From CAVSRC01 sp963750065 (GTDB taxonomy: Bacteria > Pseudomonadota > Alphaproteobacteria > Rhizobiales > Kaistiaceae), in the NCBI GenBank assembly GCA_963750065.1, contig CAVVPK010000016.1, positions 1-64,000 of the forward strand: 64,000 bases of DNA, in the 5' to 3' direction. Every line of letters starts with the position of its first letter. Positions within the stretch are counted from its first letter, which is position 1. The notes under the pieces were generated by a model that was given only the letters and a program-made list of their open reading frames with translations, made no database searches and had not been told where the DNA came from. Of this stretch, positions 43,863 to 52,734 are shown one piece after another. Position numbers and translations under genes: made by a program.

Positions 43863-44949
43863 ACAGCCACTGGCGCCCGGCATGATCGTCGGCATTCTCG
43901 GCGGCGGGCAGCTCGGGCGGATGCTGGCGGTGGCGGCAGCCGAGCTCGGCCTCTCGTGCCATATCTACTGCCCCGATACCGAGAGCCCCGCCTTCGCCAT
44001 CGCCGCCAACCGCACGGTCGCGCCCTATGACGACGAGGCGGCGCTGGCCGAATTCGCGGCCTCCGTCGACATCGTCACCTACGAGTTCGAGAACATCCCG
44101 GCGGCCACGGTCGAGTTCCTCGCCGCCCGCACGACGGTTCTGCCCGGCGCGCGCAGCCTGGCGGTATCCCAGGACCGCCTTGCCGAAAAGCAGCTGATGG
44201 CCGACCTCGCCATTGCCGTGCCGGCTTTCGCCCCGGTAGCCGCGCTCACGGACATCTATTCGGCGCTTGCCCGCACCGGCCGCCCGGCGATCCTGAAGAC
44301 CCGCCGCCTGGGCTATGACGGCAAGGGCCAGGCCGTGATCCGTGCCGGCGACGATCCCGTCTCCGCCTGGCGGGCGATCGGCGAGCAGCCGGCGGTCCTG
44401 GAGGCCTTCGTGCCCTTCAGCCGCGAGATCTCTGTGGTGCTCGCCCGCGCCCGCGACGGCGACCGGCGCGCCTGGGACGTGACCGAGAACCGCCACAAGG
44501 CCGGCATCCTCGACACCTCGACCGTGCCCGCCGCGGTGACGCCGCTGACCGCCGCCCACGCCGTGGCCATTACCGAGAAGATCGCCGTGGCGCTCGACCA
44601 TGTCGGCGTGCTGGCCGTCGAGATGTTCGTTCTCGGCGAGGGCGACAACGCCAGCCTGGTGGTCAACGAGATCGCCCCCAGGGTCCACAACTCCGGCCAC
44701 TGGACGGCCGACGCCGCCTATTGTTCGCAGTTCGAACAGCATATCCGGGCGATCTGCGGCTGGCCGCTGGGCGACACCGAGCGCCACAGCGACGTGGTCA
44801 TGCAGAACCTCATCGGCGACGACGTCGCCCGCTGGCGGGAGCTGGCGGCCGAGCCCGGCGCCCGGCTGCACATCTACGGCAAGGCGGAAGCCCGCCCCGG
44901 CCGCAAGATGGGCCATGTCAATCGTGTCACACCGGCGGCCAAGACTTGA
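43855..44949 (+). CDS. purK: N5-carboxyaminoimidazole ribonucleotide synthase PurK
   Basis: ATP-grasp ligase of purine biosynthesis. 364 residues: VGILGGGQLGRMLAVAAAEL, TYEFENIP, PAILKTRRLGYDGKGQAVI, and VNEIAPRVHNSGHWTADA. The ATG lies in the end of purE, so the two are co-translated. Confidence 0.96.
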   Translation: MNEQPLAPGMIVGILGGGQLGRMLAVAAAELGLSCHIYCPDTESPAFAIAANRTVAPYDDEAALAEFAASVDIVTYEFENIPAATVEFLAARTTVLPGARSLAVSQDRLAEKQLMADLAIAVPAFAPVAALTDIYSALARTGRPAILKTRRLGYDGKGQAVIRAGDDPVSAWRAIGEQPAVLEAFVPFSREISVVLARARDGDRRAWDVTENRHKAGILDTSTVPAAVTPLTAAHAVAITEKIAVALDHVGVLAVEMFVLGEGDNASLVVNEIAPRVHNSGHWTADAAYCSQFEQHIRAICGWPLGDTERHSDVVMQNLIGDDVARWRELAAEPGARLHIYGKAEARPGRKMGHVNRVTPAAKT

Positions 44950-44979
44950 ACAAACCCGCAGCCGCAGGCACGGTTGGTT

Positions 44980-45008
44980 TTGACTGGCGGCACGCGCTCT
45001 GGTAAAGG
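44980..45008 (+). promoter_or_regulatory. Probable rpsU promoter
   Basis: TTGACT, 17 bases, TAAAGG. The minus-35 is a near-consensus match. It lies upstream of an intrinsic terminator-like hairpin (45035-45056), so the leader may be controlled by attenuation. Confidence 0.45.
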
Positions 45009-45034
45009 AGCGCCCAATCCGGAGTACGCGGCAG

Positions 45035-45056
45035 CGGCCGAAAGCCGTTGTTTTTT
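45035..45056 (+). terminator. Terminator-like hairpin in the rpsU leader
   Basis: CGGC-CGAAA-GCCG followed by TTGTTTTTT, 45 bases before the rpsU start. It could end purK transcripts or act as an attenuator for transcripts starting at 45.01 kb. Confidence 0.6.
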
Positions 45057-45100
45057 GTGCTCCGGCATCCGTTCAGCGACATTATCCAGGGACGTTTCGC

Positions 45101-45343
45101 TTGCAGGTACTCGTTCGCGACAACAATGTCGACCAGGCGCTGAAGGCCCTCAAGAAGAAGATGCAGCGCGAGGGGCTCTTCCGCGAAATGAAGCTTCGTA
45201 ACTATTACGAGAAGCCGTCCGAGCGGCGCGCGCGCGAGAAGGCCGAGGCCGTGCGCCGCGCACGCAAGCTCGCCCGCAAACGCGCCCAGCGCGAAGGGCT
45301 GATCGCGGCTCCCAAGCCGACGCGTTTCGCCGCGCGCCCTTGA
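45101..45343 (+). CDS. rpsU: 30S ribosomal protein S21
   Basis: 80-residue basic protein: QVLVRDNNVDQALKALKKKM, then EGLFREMKLRNYYEKPSERR and an Arg/Lys tail. The start is a TTG at 45101 with AGGGAC upstream. Own promoter and terminator. Confidence 0.95.
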   Translation: MQVLVRDNNVDQALKALKKKMQREGLFREMKLRNYYEKPSERRAREKAEAVRRARKLARKRAQREGLIAAPKPTRFAARP

Positions 45344-45346
45344 TTC

Positions 45347-45367
45347 GCCGCCTTTCGGCGGTTTGCT
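45347..45367 (+). terminator. Terminator of rpsU
   Basis: CCGCC-TTTC-GGCGG followed by TTTGCT, directly after the stop codon. Confidence 0.7.
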
Positions 45368-45445
45368 GATTGCGATGGGGCCTCGCCTGCTTGACAATGC
45401 AGGCGGGTAGGTGAGGACAAGCAGCGGCGCAGGCCGGGGGCTAGA

Positions 45446-46351
45446 GTGCAAGCGTTGATCCCGACCGGACAATATCTCCAGGGAACGATCGCGTCTCACC
45501 GCGCATTGAGCGCGGCGTGCATCGTTCTGATGGCCGGCCTGGCGCTGGCCGGCTGCCAGTCGAGCCGCGGGGCCTTCGGCACCGGCACCATCAATACCTC
45601 GGCCGGCTCGGAGGTGAACATCGCCTCGCTGACCGAGGTGGTGAAGCAGAACCCCAACGACCCCGGCGCCTACAATGTGCGCGGCACCGCCTACGGCAAG
45701 GCCGGCGACGTGAGGTCGGCGATCGCCGACTTCGACACCGCCATCAAGCTCAACCCGTCCTTCTATCAGGCCTATGCCAACCGCGCTTTGGTCGAGCGCC
45801 GGCAGAACCGCGACGACCTCGCCTTCAACGACTACAACAAGGCCATCGCCATCGCGCCGGACTATGCTCCGGCCTATGTCGGCCGCGGCAACATGTACCG
45901 GCAGCGCAAGCAGACCGATCTGGCGCTGGCCGACTTCAACACCGCCATCAAGCTCGATGCCACCGACCCGCGCGCCTATCACAATCGCGGTCTGGTCGAG
46001 CAGGCCCAGGGTCAGCACGCGGCGGCCATCGCCGACTTCTCCAAGGCCATCTCGATCGCTCCGGCCGCGGTCGAGCCGTACAACGCGCGCGGCCTCTCCT
46101 ATCTGGCGACCAAGGATTACAAGGCGGCGCTCGACGACTTCAACGAGGTCGTCAAGCGCGACAGGAACTCCTACGAGGGCTGGACCAACGAAGGCCTGGC
46201 GCTCGAGCAACTCGGCGAACCCAAGAAAGCCTTTGCCGCCTTCGCCCGCGCCAGCACCCTCAATCCAAACTATTCGCCCGCACGCGAGGGCATGCGCCGC
46301 ACCGCCCAGAGCAATGCCGGCGGTACGGCCTTCGGCAACGGCAGCAGCTGA
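45446..46351 (+). CDS. TPR-repeat lipoprotein
   Basis: 301-residue protein with a lipoprotein signal (VLMAGLALAGC, Cys about residue 37) and about six TPR units (GAYNVRGTAYGKAGDVRSAI, AYANRALVERRQNRDDLAFN, AYHNRGLVEQAQGQHAAAIA). Layout is like NlpI-type outer-membrane adaptors. The GTG at 45446 follows GGGGG. Stops just before the pntB remnant on the other strand. Confidence 0.88.
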   Translation: MQALIPTGQYLQGTIASHRALSAACIVLMAGLALAGCQSSRGAFGTGTINTSAGSEVNIASLTEVVKQNPNDPGAYNVRGTAYGKAGDVRSAIADFDTAIKLNPSFYQAYANRALVERRQNRDDLAFNDYNKAIAIAPDYAPAYVGRGNMYRQRKQTDLALADFNTAIKLDATDPRAYHNRGLVEQAQGQHAAAIADFSKAISIAPAAVEPYNARGLSYLATKDYKAALDDFNEVVKRDRNSYEGWTNEGLALEQLGEPKKAFAAFARASTLNPNYSPAREGMRRTAQSNAGGTAFGNGSS

Positions 46352-46363
46352 AGCAGCGTTAGC

Positions 46364-46704
46364 CTAGGCTGACGCCCTGCCCGGCAGGGCGGCACAGGCC
46401 ACGCCGTAGGCGTCCCACAGCTTCTTCCCCGGTTCGTCGAACAGGTTGACCGCCGCGCGCAGCGCCTTGAGATGCGCGTCGTCGGCCGAGCCGATCTTGG
46501 CCGGAGGATGATTGCCGCCGCCACCGGCCGCGACTTCGCCGCCGAACCCGCCAGGATCACCGAGATGAACGAGCGGTTCATGCCGGCGCACATGATGCAG
46601 GACAGGATGGCGCCCGAGGAGCCGACCAGCGCGCCGGTGATGATCAGCGCCGTGTTGCCGAGCGTGACGCCGATGCCTGCCGCCGCCCAGCCCGAGTAGG
46701 AGTT
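46364..46704 (-). pseudogene. Fragment of a second pntB gene
   Basis: The minus strand encodes NSYSGWAAAGIGVTLGNTAL, IITGALVGSSGAILSCIMC and MNRSFISVIL, an internal piece of PntB. One missing base near 46547 shifts the frame into GGFGGEVAAGGGG. What follows (ADDAHLKALRAAVNLFDEPG ... stop 46364) is not PntB and I do not recognise it. The piece differs from the intact PntB (GFMLSNDLLIVVGALVGSS), so it is the remnant of a divergent copy. Confidence 0.75.
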
Positions 46705-46761
46705 GCGCGGCCCCGAGATCCTGACCGGCCGAAAGCATTCCCGAGGCAAGGCAATTAATGT

Positions 46762-46785
46762 CGCCGGCCCCGTGCGGGGCCGGCG
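46762..46785. terminator. Strong hairpin downstream of pntB
   Basis: CGCCGGCCCC-GTGC-GGGGCCGGCG, a perfect 10-bp stem 11 bases after the pntB stop on the minus strand. It lacks a clear T-run on either side. Confidence 0.5.
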
Positions 46786-46795
46786 AGTTGCTTAT

Positions 46796-48238
46796 CTACT
46801 TCGCCTTCAAGGCCGCGACGACTTCGTCGAGGACCTTCTTGGCGTCGCCGAACAGCATCTGGTTGTTCTCTTTATAGAACAACGGGTTATCGATGCCGGC
46901 GTAGCCCGAGGCCATCGACCGCTTCATGACGATGGACGTCTTGGCCTTCCAGACCTCGAGCACCGGCATGCCGGCAATCGGGCTGGTCGGGTCGTCCTCA
47001 GCCGCCGGATTGACGATGTCGTTGGCGCCGATCACCATTGCCACGTCGGTGTCGGGGAAGTCATCGTTGAGCTCGTCCATCTCCATCACGATGTCGTAGG
47101 GCACCTTGGCTTCGGCCAGCAGCACGTTCATGTGCCCCGGCATGCGCCCGGCGACGGGATGGATGCCGAAGCGCACGTTGATGCCCCTTGCGCGCAGCAG
47201 CTGGGTCAGCTCGAACACCGAGTGCTGGGCCTGCGCAACCGCCATGCCGTAGCCGGGCACGATGATGACGCTCTTGGAGTCGGCGAGCAGGTCCGCCGTC
47301 TCGGTCGCTGTGATTGACCGGACCTCTCCGCCCGGCACCGCGGCAGACGCCGCCGCCGCGCCCTCGGCCGCGCCGAAACCGCCGGCGATCACCGCGATGA
47401 AGTTGCGGTTCATGGCGCGGCACATGATGTAGCTCAGGATCGCACCCGAGGAGCCCACCAAAGCGCCAACCACGATCAGAAGATCGTTCGACAGCATGAA
47501 GCCGGTCGCCGCCGCCGCCCAGCCGGAGTAGCTGTTCAGCATCGAGATCACCACCGGCATATCAGCGCCGCCGATGGCCATCACCATGTGCACGCCGAAG
47601 GCGAGCGCGATCACCGTCATCACGAGGAGCGGGAACATGCCGGCGCCGGTCGATCCAGCACCCACAAAGAAGTAACCGAACACGATGACGAGGATGAGGC
47701 CGGCAAGATTGATCCAGTGGCGCGCCGGCAACAGGACGGGCTTGCCGCTGATCCGACCCGAGAGCTTGCCGAAGGCGATCACCGAGCCGGTGAACGTCAC
47801 AGCGCCGATGAGCACGCCAACATAGATCTCGATCAGATGGATCGTGTGCTCGGCATGGGTCGCAAACACCGTCGAGGTGTCGATGTAGCTGGCGTAGCCG
47901 ATGGCGCAGGCGGCCAAGCCGACCAGCGAGTGCATGATCGCCACCAGCTCCGGCATCTGCGTCATCTTTACGATGCGCGCCGCATAGAGCCCAAGGCTGC
48001 CGCCGATGCCCATTGCCAGGACGATGATGAGGATGCCCACGACGCCGCTGACGATCGGCTCTTCGCCGTTCGCCAGCAGACGCGAGCCGAACACGGTGGC
48101 CAGCACCGCAATTGCCATGCCGACGATACCGTACCAGTTGCCGCGCTTGGCGGTTTCCGGGTTCGACAGGCCGCCGAGGCTCAGGATGAAAAGAATCGTG
48201 GCCCCGATATAGGAGACCGTGACAAGACTGACAGACAT
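46796..48238 (-). CDS. pntB: NAD(P) transhydrogenase subunit beta
   Basis: Membrane subunit of the proton-translocating transhydrogenase that makes NADPH from NADH. 480 residues: eight or nine helices, then the NADP-binding domain with IIVPGYGMAVAQAQHSVFEL, GIHPVAGRMPGHMNVLLAEA and VIGANDIVNPAAE. Follows pntA after 13 bases. Complete. Confidence 0.97.
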   Translation of the reverse strand: MSVSLVTVSYIGATILFILSLGGLSNPETAKRGNWYGIVGMAIAVLATVFGSRLLANGEEPIVSGVVGILIIVLAMGIGGSLGLYAARIVKMTQMPELVAIMHSLVGLAACAIGYASYIDTSTVFATHAEHTIHLIEIYVGVLIGAVTFTGSVIAFGKLSGRISGKPVLLPARHWINLAGLILVIVFGYFFVGAGSTGAGMFPLLVMTVIALAFGVHMVMAIGGADMPVVISMLNSYSGWAAAATGFMLSNDLLIVVGALVGSSGAILSYIMCRAMNRNFIAVIAGGFGAAEGAAAASAAVPGGEVRSITATETADLLADSKSVIIVPGYGMAVAQAQHSVFELTQLLRARGINVRFGIHPVAGRMPGHMNVLLAEAKVPYDIVMEMDELNDDFPDTDVAMVIGANDIVNPAAEDDPTSPIAGMPVLEVWKAKTSIVMKRSMASGYAGIDNPLFYKENNQMLFGDAKKVLDEVVAALKAK

Positions 48239-48251
48239 GTTTCCGGGCCCC

Positions 48252-49835
48252 TTATTTCTGGAACATCGCCAGCATGCGGCGGGTCACTGCGAAACCGCCG
48301 AACATGTTGATCGAGGTAAGAGTCAATCCAACGAAGGCGATCACCAAGATCCACAGATCCGGACGCCCCTCTGCGGCCGGTGGCCAGATTTGCAGAAGTG
48401 CGCCGATGGCGATGATCGAGGAAATCGCGTTGGTGACGCTCATCAGCGGCGTATGCAGCGCGGGCGTAACGTTCCACACCACCATGTAGCCGACGAAGAT
48501 CGCCAGCACGAAGACGGTGAAATGGCCGAGGAATACCGGCGGGGCTCCAGCGCCGATCAGCAGCAGGATGATGGCGCCGATCCCGAACGTGATGAGCGTG
48601 GATCTCAGCGACGCCGGCGCCCCGGCGCCATGGCCGTGGCCGCCCTTCTTGTCCGCCGCCGCGACCGCCGCGGCAGGCTTTGCCGGCGGCGGGGCCGGAA
48701 GCTTCAGCGGCGGGGCCGGCCACGTGATGTCGCCGTCCTTGATCACGGTGAAGCCGCGGATCGCATCGTCTTCCATGTTGACGACGATCTGGCCGTCCTT
48801 GGCCTTGCACAGTTCCTCGGTCAGATGCAGCAGGTTGTTGGCGTAGAGCGTCGAGGACTGCTTGGCCAGGCGGCTGTGCAGGTCCGTGTAGCCGACGATG
48901 GTGACGCCGTGCTTGACGACGGCCTTGCCCGGCTCGGTCAGCTCGCAGTTACCGCCCTGCTCGGCAGCAAGGTCGACGATGACGCTGCCCGGCTTCATCG
49001 ACTTGACCATGTCGGCGGTGATGAGCTTGGGCGCCGGCTTGCCCGGGATCAGGGCAGTGGTGATGATGACATCGACGTCCGCCGCCTGCTTGGCGTACAT
49101 CTCGCGCTGGGCCTTCTGGAAGCCTTCGCTCATGACCTTGGCGTAGCCGCCGCCGCCCGAGCCTTCTTCCTCGTAGTCGACCTTGACGAACTCGCCGCCC
49201 AGAGACTTGACCTGATCGGCCACTTCCGCGCGTGTGTCGTTGGCGCGGACGATGGCGCCGAGACCTGCCGCCGTACCGATGGCGGCAAGACCGGCCACGC
49301 CTGCTCCGGCGACGAACACCTTTGCCGGCGGGACCTTGCCCGCGGCGGTGATCTGGCCATTGAAGAAGCGGCCGAAGGCGTTGGCCGCCTCAATGACGGC
49401 GCGATAGCCGGTGATGCCGGCCATGGAGGTGAGCGCGTCCATCTTTTGCGCGCGGGAGAGCAGGCGCGGAACCGCGTCCATCGCCAGCACAGTCACCTTG
49501 CGCGCCTTCAAATCGTCCATCAGTTGCGGGTTCTGGGCCGGCCAGATGAAGGAAATCAGGGTCTGGCCCGCCTTCATCAGCGCCACTTCACCCTCGGTCG
49601 GGGCGCGTACCTTGAAGATTATGTCCGACTTCGACCAGAGATCGGCGGCCGTCGGCGCGATTGTGGCCCCTGCCGTGACGAACACATCGTCGTAGAAATC
49701 CGCCCCGTCGCCAGCCCCCTTCTCGACGACGACGGCGAATCCGAGCTTGATCAGCTTCGTCACCACCTCCGGTGAGATCGCGACCCGCTTCTCACCGGGA
49801 TATATTTCCTTTGGAATACCAATAAGCTGAGGCAT
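48252..49835 (-). CDS. pntA: NAD(P) transhydrogenase subunit alpha (fused form)
   Basis: 527 residues with the NAD-binding domain (IGIPKEIYPGEKRVAISPEV, FVAGAGVAGLAAIGTAAGLG), an Ala/Pro linker and the C-terminal membrane part (FVGYMVVWNVTPALHTPLMS, MFGGFAVTRRMLAMF). This is the undivided alpha form; many alphaproteobacteria have it split into PntAA and PntAB. Start 49835 chosen for MPQLIGIPKE; the open frame to 49961 is not protein-like. Confidence 0.96.
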   Translation of the reverse strand: MPQLIGIPKEIYPGEKRVAISPEVVTKLIKLGFAVVVEKGAGDGADFYDDVFVTAGATIAPTAADLWSKSDIIFKVRAPTEGEVALMKAGQTLISFIWPAQNPQLMDDLKARKVTVLAMDAVPRLLSRAQKMDALTSMAGITGYRAVIEAANAFGRFFNGQITAAGKVPPAKVFVAGAGVAGLAAIGTAAGLGAIVRANDTRAEVADQVKSLGGEFVKVDYEEEGSGGGGYAKVMSEGFQKAQREMYAKQAADVDVIITTALIPGKPAPKLITADMVKSMKPGSVIVDLAAEQGGNCELTEPGKAVVKHGVTIVGYTDLHSRLAKQSSTLYANNLLHLTEELCKAKDGQIVVNMEDDAIRGFTVIKDGDITWPAPPLKLPAPPPAKPAAAVAAADKKGGHGHGAGAPASLRSTLITFGIGAIILLLIGAGAPPVFLGHFTVFVLAIFVGYMVVWNVTPALHTPLMSVTNAISSIIAIGALLQIWPPAAEGRPDLWILVIAFVGLTLTSINMFGGFAVTRRMLAMFQK

Positions 49836-49966
49836 TCTGTTGATTCTCCGATTCTTTCCGCCGCACATCGATACGCCGGCATTGGCGCATTGAGAACGGC
49901 AGTCATTCCCTGCGCGAGGGCCGGGATTAGCACAGAACCGAACAGCCGTGGCCCCCAGCAATGGTA

Positions 49967-50122
49967 CTAAGCGCCGGAATACCTTCGCCGCCCGGAAGGC
50001 GCGCGGTCTTCATGGATGATCGCGGCCCGGAAATCGTTGACGTTCATCAAAGTCGGCCCGGTAACGACCGCATCGCCGAGGGCGCCGAAGAAGCCGTGGC
50101 CGTCGTTGTCGGCGAGCGCGTC
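49967..50122 (-). pseudogene. C-terminal remnant of a glycerate kinase/hydroxypyruvate reductase (MOFRL) gene
   Basis: Reads DALADNDGHGFFGALGD, VVTGPTLMNVNDFRAAII on the minus strand. This matches the conserved end of TtuD/GckA-type glycerate kinases (NDGHGFF, TGPT-TNVNDFRA). It joins directly to the pntA remnant upstream and then runs to a stop at 49967. Only about 35 recognisable residues remain. Confidence 0.65.
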
Positions 50123-50149
50123 CCTTGGCCGGATTCCGGCCGCCCAGGC

Positions 50150-50269
50150 GCGATTTGAGCGCCTGCACCACGACCGTGGCACCCAGCTTGACGTATTTCT
50201 TGACGGTTTCGGGCGTCGCCGCGACCCAGGCCTCACCCTTATGGCTTCCGCCGGTACAGCGATCTTCAT
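50150..50269 (-). pseudogene. N-terminal remnant of a second pntA gene
   Basis: Begins MKIAVPAEA, and one base further on reads AATPETVKKYVKLGATVVVQA, the start of the usual alphaproteobacterial PntA. It is interrupted by a frameshift and then joined to glycerate-kinase-like sequence. It lies immediately downstream of coxIV, where pntA normally begins. Confidence 0.7.
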
Positions 50270-50350
50270 GCGGAAGGGGGTGGGGGGCCCCGCGATGTGC
50301 TTGGAGCCAGTCGCCTGGAGCAGAAGCCGGCGACCGGCCAGCTAGAAAGT

Positions 50351-50503
50351 CTAGAGGAGGAAAATCGCCATCAGGATGAGCAGGACGACGATCCCCGACG
50401 CGACGTACTTAACGAGCTTGAGGAAGCTCCGATAGGTGTGGAGGTGGTCGGCAAAGTTCGTACCGGTCGCGACGCCGAGTTCGACGGTGCCCTGCTCAGC
50501 CAT
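50351..50503 (-). CDS. aa3-type cytochrome c oxidase subunit IV (small CoxIV)
   Basis: 50-residue protein missed by length cut-offs. N-terminal half MAEQGTVELGVATGTNFADH then HLHTYRSFLKLVKY and a membrane helix (ASGIVVLLILMAIFLL). This is the bacterial aa3-oxidase subunit IV family, commonly encoded just upstream of pntA in Hyphomicrobiales. Start 50503 follows AAGGAGACC and a TTGCCC-N16-TATAAA promoter. Confidence 0.88.
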   Translation of the reverse strand: MAEQGTVELGVATGTNFADHLHTYRSFLKLVKYVASGIVVLLILMAIFLL

Positions 50504-50541
50504 TGCTTCTGGTCTCCTTTGCCGTGTGTGAACCCGCGCGC

Positions 50542-50569
50542 TTTATAGCAAATAGTGCGGTGGGGGCAA
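50542..50569 (-). promoter_or_regulatory. Promoter of the coxIV gene
   Basis: On the minus strand TTGCCC, 16 bases, TATAAA, about 39 bases before the start codon. Confidence 0.55.
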
Positions 50570-50775
50570 TCGAAGCCTCGGCCGGGTCGGGCACCACGCG
50601 GCGGCGTTATGGACCGCCGCCGGCCGCTGGTCATCGATGGTGATCAGACTCGGAACCGCGCCGCCAGCGCGGCGGACATCTGCAAGGAATCGCATGTGAA
50701 ACAGGCCCCCCACGGCAGCCATCAAGGGCCGTGCGCAGGGCGAACCGGTGTTCGCCGGGTGGGCTGATGGCGGCC

Positions 50776-52137
50776 TTACAGCCCCACCTGCTTCAGCGCC
50801 TTGGCCTGGCGCTTTGCCAAAGCATCGACGTCGAAATCGGCGATCGCCGCTTCGAAGAGCTGGTGGAAGTTGAGTTCGGCCTTGAGGTGCAGCATGACCG
50901 CGCCGAGGCCGATCGCCGCGCGCTCCAGGAAGACGAATTCGCGCGGCACGGTAACCGCCTTCTTCGGCTTCAGCCGCTGCTTCACCTCCCACGCCTCGCG
51001 CCGTCCATAGGCCTGCGGCGCCACGTCGCCGGCGATGGTGCGCACCCGGTCGTCCATCAGCGGCCCGTAGATGAAGCGCGCCCACAGGGTGAGCGTGTCC
51101 ACCGTCTCATCGTCGATGTCGCGGAAGCCCCAATTGCGATAGGCGGCGGCGATGCCGTCGCGGTCGTCCTGCAGGAGCGCGTGGTAGAGGTTGATGACGC
51201 CCGCGACGAAGACCGGCGGGAAGATGCGCACGCAGCCGAAATCGAGCAGATTTATTCCCGCCGCGTGCCCTGATTTCTCAAACACCGTGTAGTTGCCGAG
51301 ATGCGGGTCGCCGTGGATGACGCCGTAGGTAGCGAACGGCTTCCACCAGGCGGTGAATAGCGCCCTGGCTATTGCGTTGCGGTCGGCAAGGTCGTGGCCG
51401 ACATAGGCGAGCAGCTTGTTGCCGTCGAGCCAGCGCATGGTGAGCAGCCGGTCGGTGGACAGCTCCGGCCAGGTCTCCGGCACACGCACGCTCGCCTCGC
51501 CCTTCAGCATCAGGCGGAAGAGTGCCGCGTGCTTCGCCTCGCGGGCATAGTCCAGTTCCTCGCGCAGCCGCTCGCCGAGCTCCTTGGCGATCTCGGTGGT
51601 GTCGATCTCCGGCGCAACGCGCTTCTGCAGGCCGAGCAGGATGCCGAGCTGGCCGAGATCGGCTTCCACCGCCGACTTCATATCCGGGTATTGCAGCTTG
51701 CAGGCGATCAGCGTGCCGTCATGGGCGACCGCCTTGTGGACCTGGCCGAGCGAGGCGGCGGCGGCCGGCGTGCGCTCGAAGCTTGCGAAGCGGTCCTGCC
51801 AGTCGGGCCCCAGTTCCACCATCATGCGCCGCTTGACGAAGGCCGGGCCCATGGGCGGCGCTTCCGCCTGCAGCTTCTGCAGCTCGGCCGCATAGTCCGG
51901 CGGCAAAAGGTCGGGGATGGTGGCCATCATCTGCGCCACCTTCATCATCGGCCCCTTGAGACCGCCGAGCGTGGCGGCGATGTCGGCGGCGTTGCGCGGA
52001 TCGGAGAGATCGCGGCCGAAGAGCCTGGCGCCGGCGATGCGCGCCGCCGCGCCGCCGACGCCGGCGCCCACCCGCGCATAGCGGGTAAGGCGGCCGGAGA
52101 GCCGGTTCTGTTCGGGATCGTCGGGAAGCTCTGCCAT
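50776..52137 (-). CDS. ABC1/AarF (UbiB-like) atypical kinase
   Basis: 453-residue protein kinase-like enzyme. Features of the ABC1 family: GLKGPMMKVAQMMATIPDLL (K-x-x-Q nucleotide/extension motif), ASLGQVHKA (Ala-rich loop), IACKLQYPDM, GVIHGDPHLGNY (catalytic loop) and LLDFGCVRI (metal-binding DFG). Related proteins support ubiquinone biosynthesis or lipid homeostasis. Not necessarily UbiB itself. Length fits the short bacterial subgroup. Confidence 0.9.
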   Translation of the reverse strand: MAELPDDPEQNRLSGRLTRYARVGAGVGGAAARIAGARLFGRDLSDPRNAADIAATLGGLKGPMMKVAQMMATIPDLLPPDYAAELQKLQAEAPPMGPAFVKRRMMVELGPDWQDRFASFERTPAAAASLGQVHKAVAHDGTLIACKLQYPDMKSAVEADLGQLGILLGLQKRVAPEIDTTEIAKELGERLREELDYAREAKHAALFRLMLKGEASVRVPETWPELSTDRLLTMRWLDGNKLLAYVGHDLADRNAIARALFTAWWKPFATYGVIHGDPHLGNYTVFEKSGHAAGINLLDFGCVRIFPPVFVAGVINLYHALLQDDRDGIAAAYRNWGFRDIDDETVDTLTLWARFIYGPLMDDRVRTIAGDVAPQAYGRREAWEVKQRLKPKKAVTVPREFVFLERAAIGLGAVMLHLKAELNFHQLFEAAIADFDVDALAKRQAKALKQVGL

Positions 52138-52215
52138 GGCCGCCTATGTAGGTTGCCGACACGGCAGCGGGAAGGAGCCGCCGCGCGGTATCGCATCAGC
52201 CGCAATTGCAACTTT

Positions 52216-52665
52216 TTAGCGCCGTACAACACGGCGGCGGCGGCCGCCGCGGACGGCAAAGTGGAAATAGAGGTAGAGGCCAATGAGCGGCCCCACCACG
52301 AGCCACAGAGAAAAGCCGGCGAGATAGGTGCCGATACCCAGGCGATAGGGCGGCAGTGGATCCGGCAGCAGGCCCTTCTTCTGGAACTCGGCCAGTTTGT
52401 CGGGCGGCGGCATGTCGACATAGTGCCTCGGCTTTGACTTCAGGCCGAGCACGTAGCCATCGTCGCTGACACGAACGCCGAGGATGAAATAGACGGTGGA
52501 CGTCTTGTAGCCGAGATAGAGCGCGTCGCCGTCCGGCGTGGTCAGCGTCACGTCCTCGATGAGCGCGACACGCTCGACAGTGCCGAACGGAGTCCAGGCC
52601 CGCGCCTCGCCGGCAAAGGCGACGAGGACGAAAGCCACAACCAATCCGATGGCGTGTCTGGTCAT
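52216..52665 (-). CDS. Hypothetical exported protein with C-terminal membrane helix
   Basis: 149 residues: signal peptide (RHAIGLVVAFVLVAFAGEARA), a beta-rich domain (VALIEDVTLTTPDGDALYLG, FILGVRVSDDGYVLGLKSKP) and a C-terminal helix (AGFSLWLVVGPLIGLYLYFH) ending in a very basic tail. Start 52665 has GGAGCAGGGG upstream. I recognise no family. Adjacent to pepF, same strand. Confidence 0.65.
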   Translation of the reverse strand: MTRHAIGLVVAFVLVAFAGEARAWTPFGTVERVALIEDVTLTTPDGDALYLGYKTSTVYFILGVRVSDDGYVLGLKSKPRHYVDMPPPDKLAEFQKKGLLPDPLPPYRLGIGTYLAGFSLWLVVGPLIGLYLYFHFAVRGGRRRRVVRR

Positions 52666-52734
52666 GCCCCTGCTCCGATCGAGCCCAAGCCCTGCGGAGA
52701 TTATAGCGGTGCGCGCCATGGGCAACACGAATTC

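Noticed and set aside
50504..50775. A gene in the gap between coxIV and the ABC1 kinase
   Set aside because: Only the coxIV promoter and G+C-rich short inverted repeats are visible; the open frames are shadows without ribosome sites.
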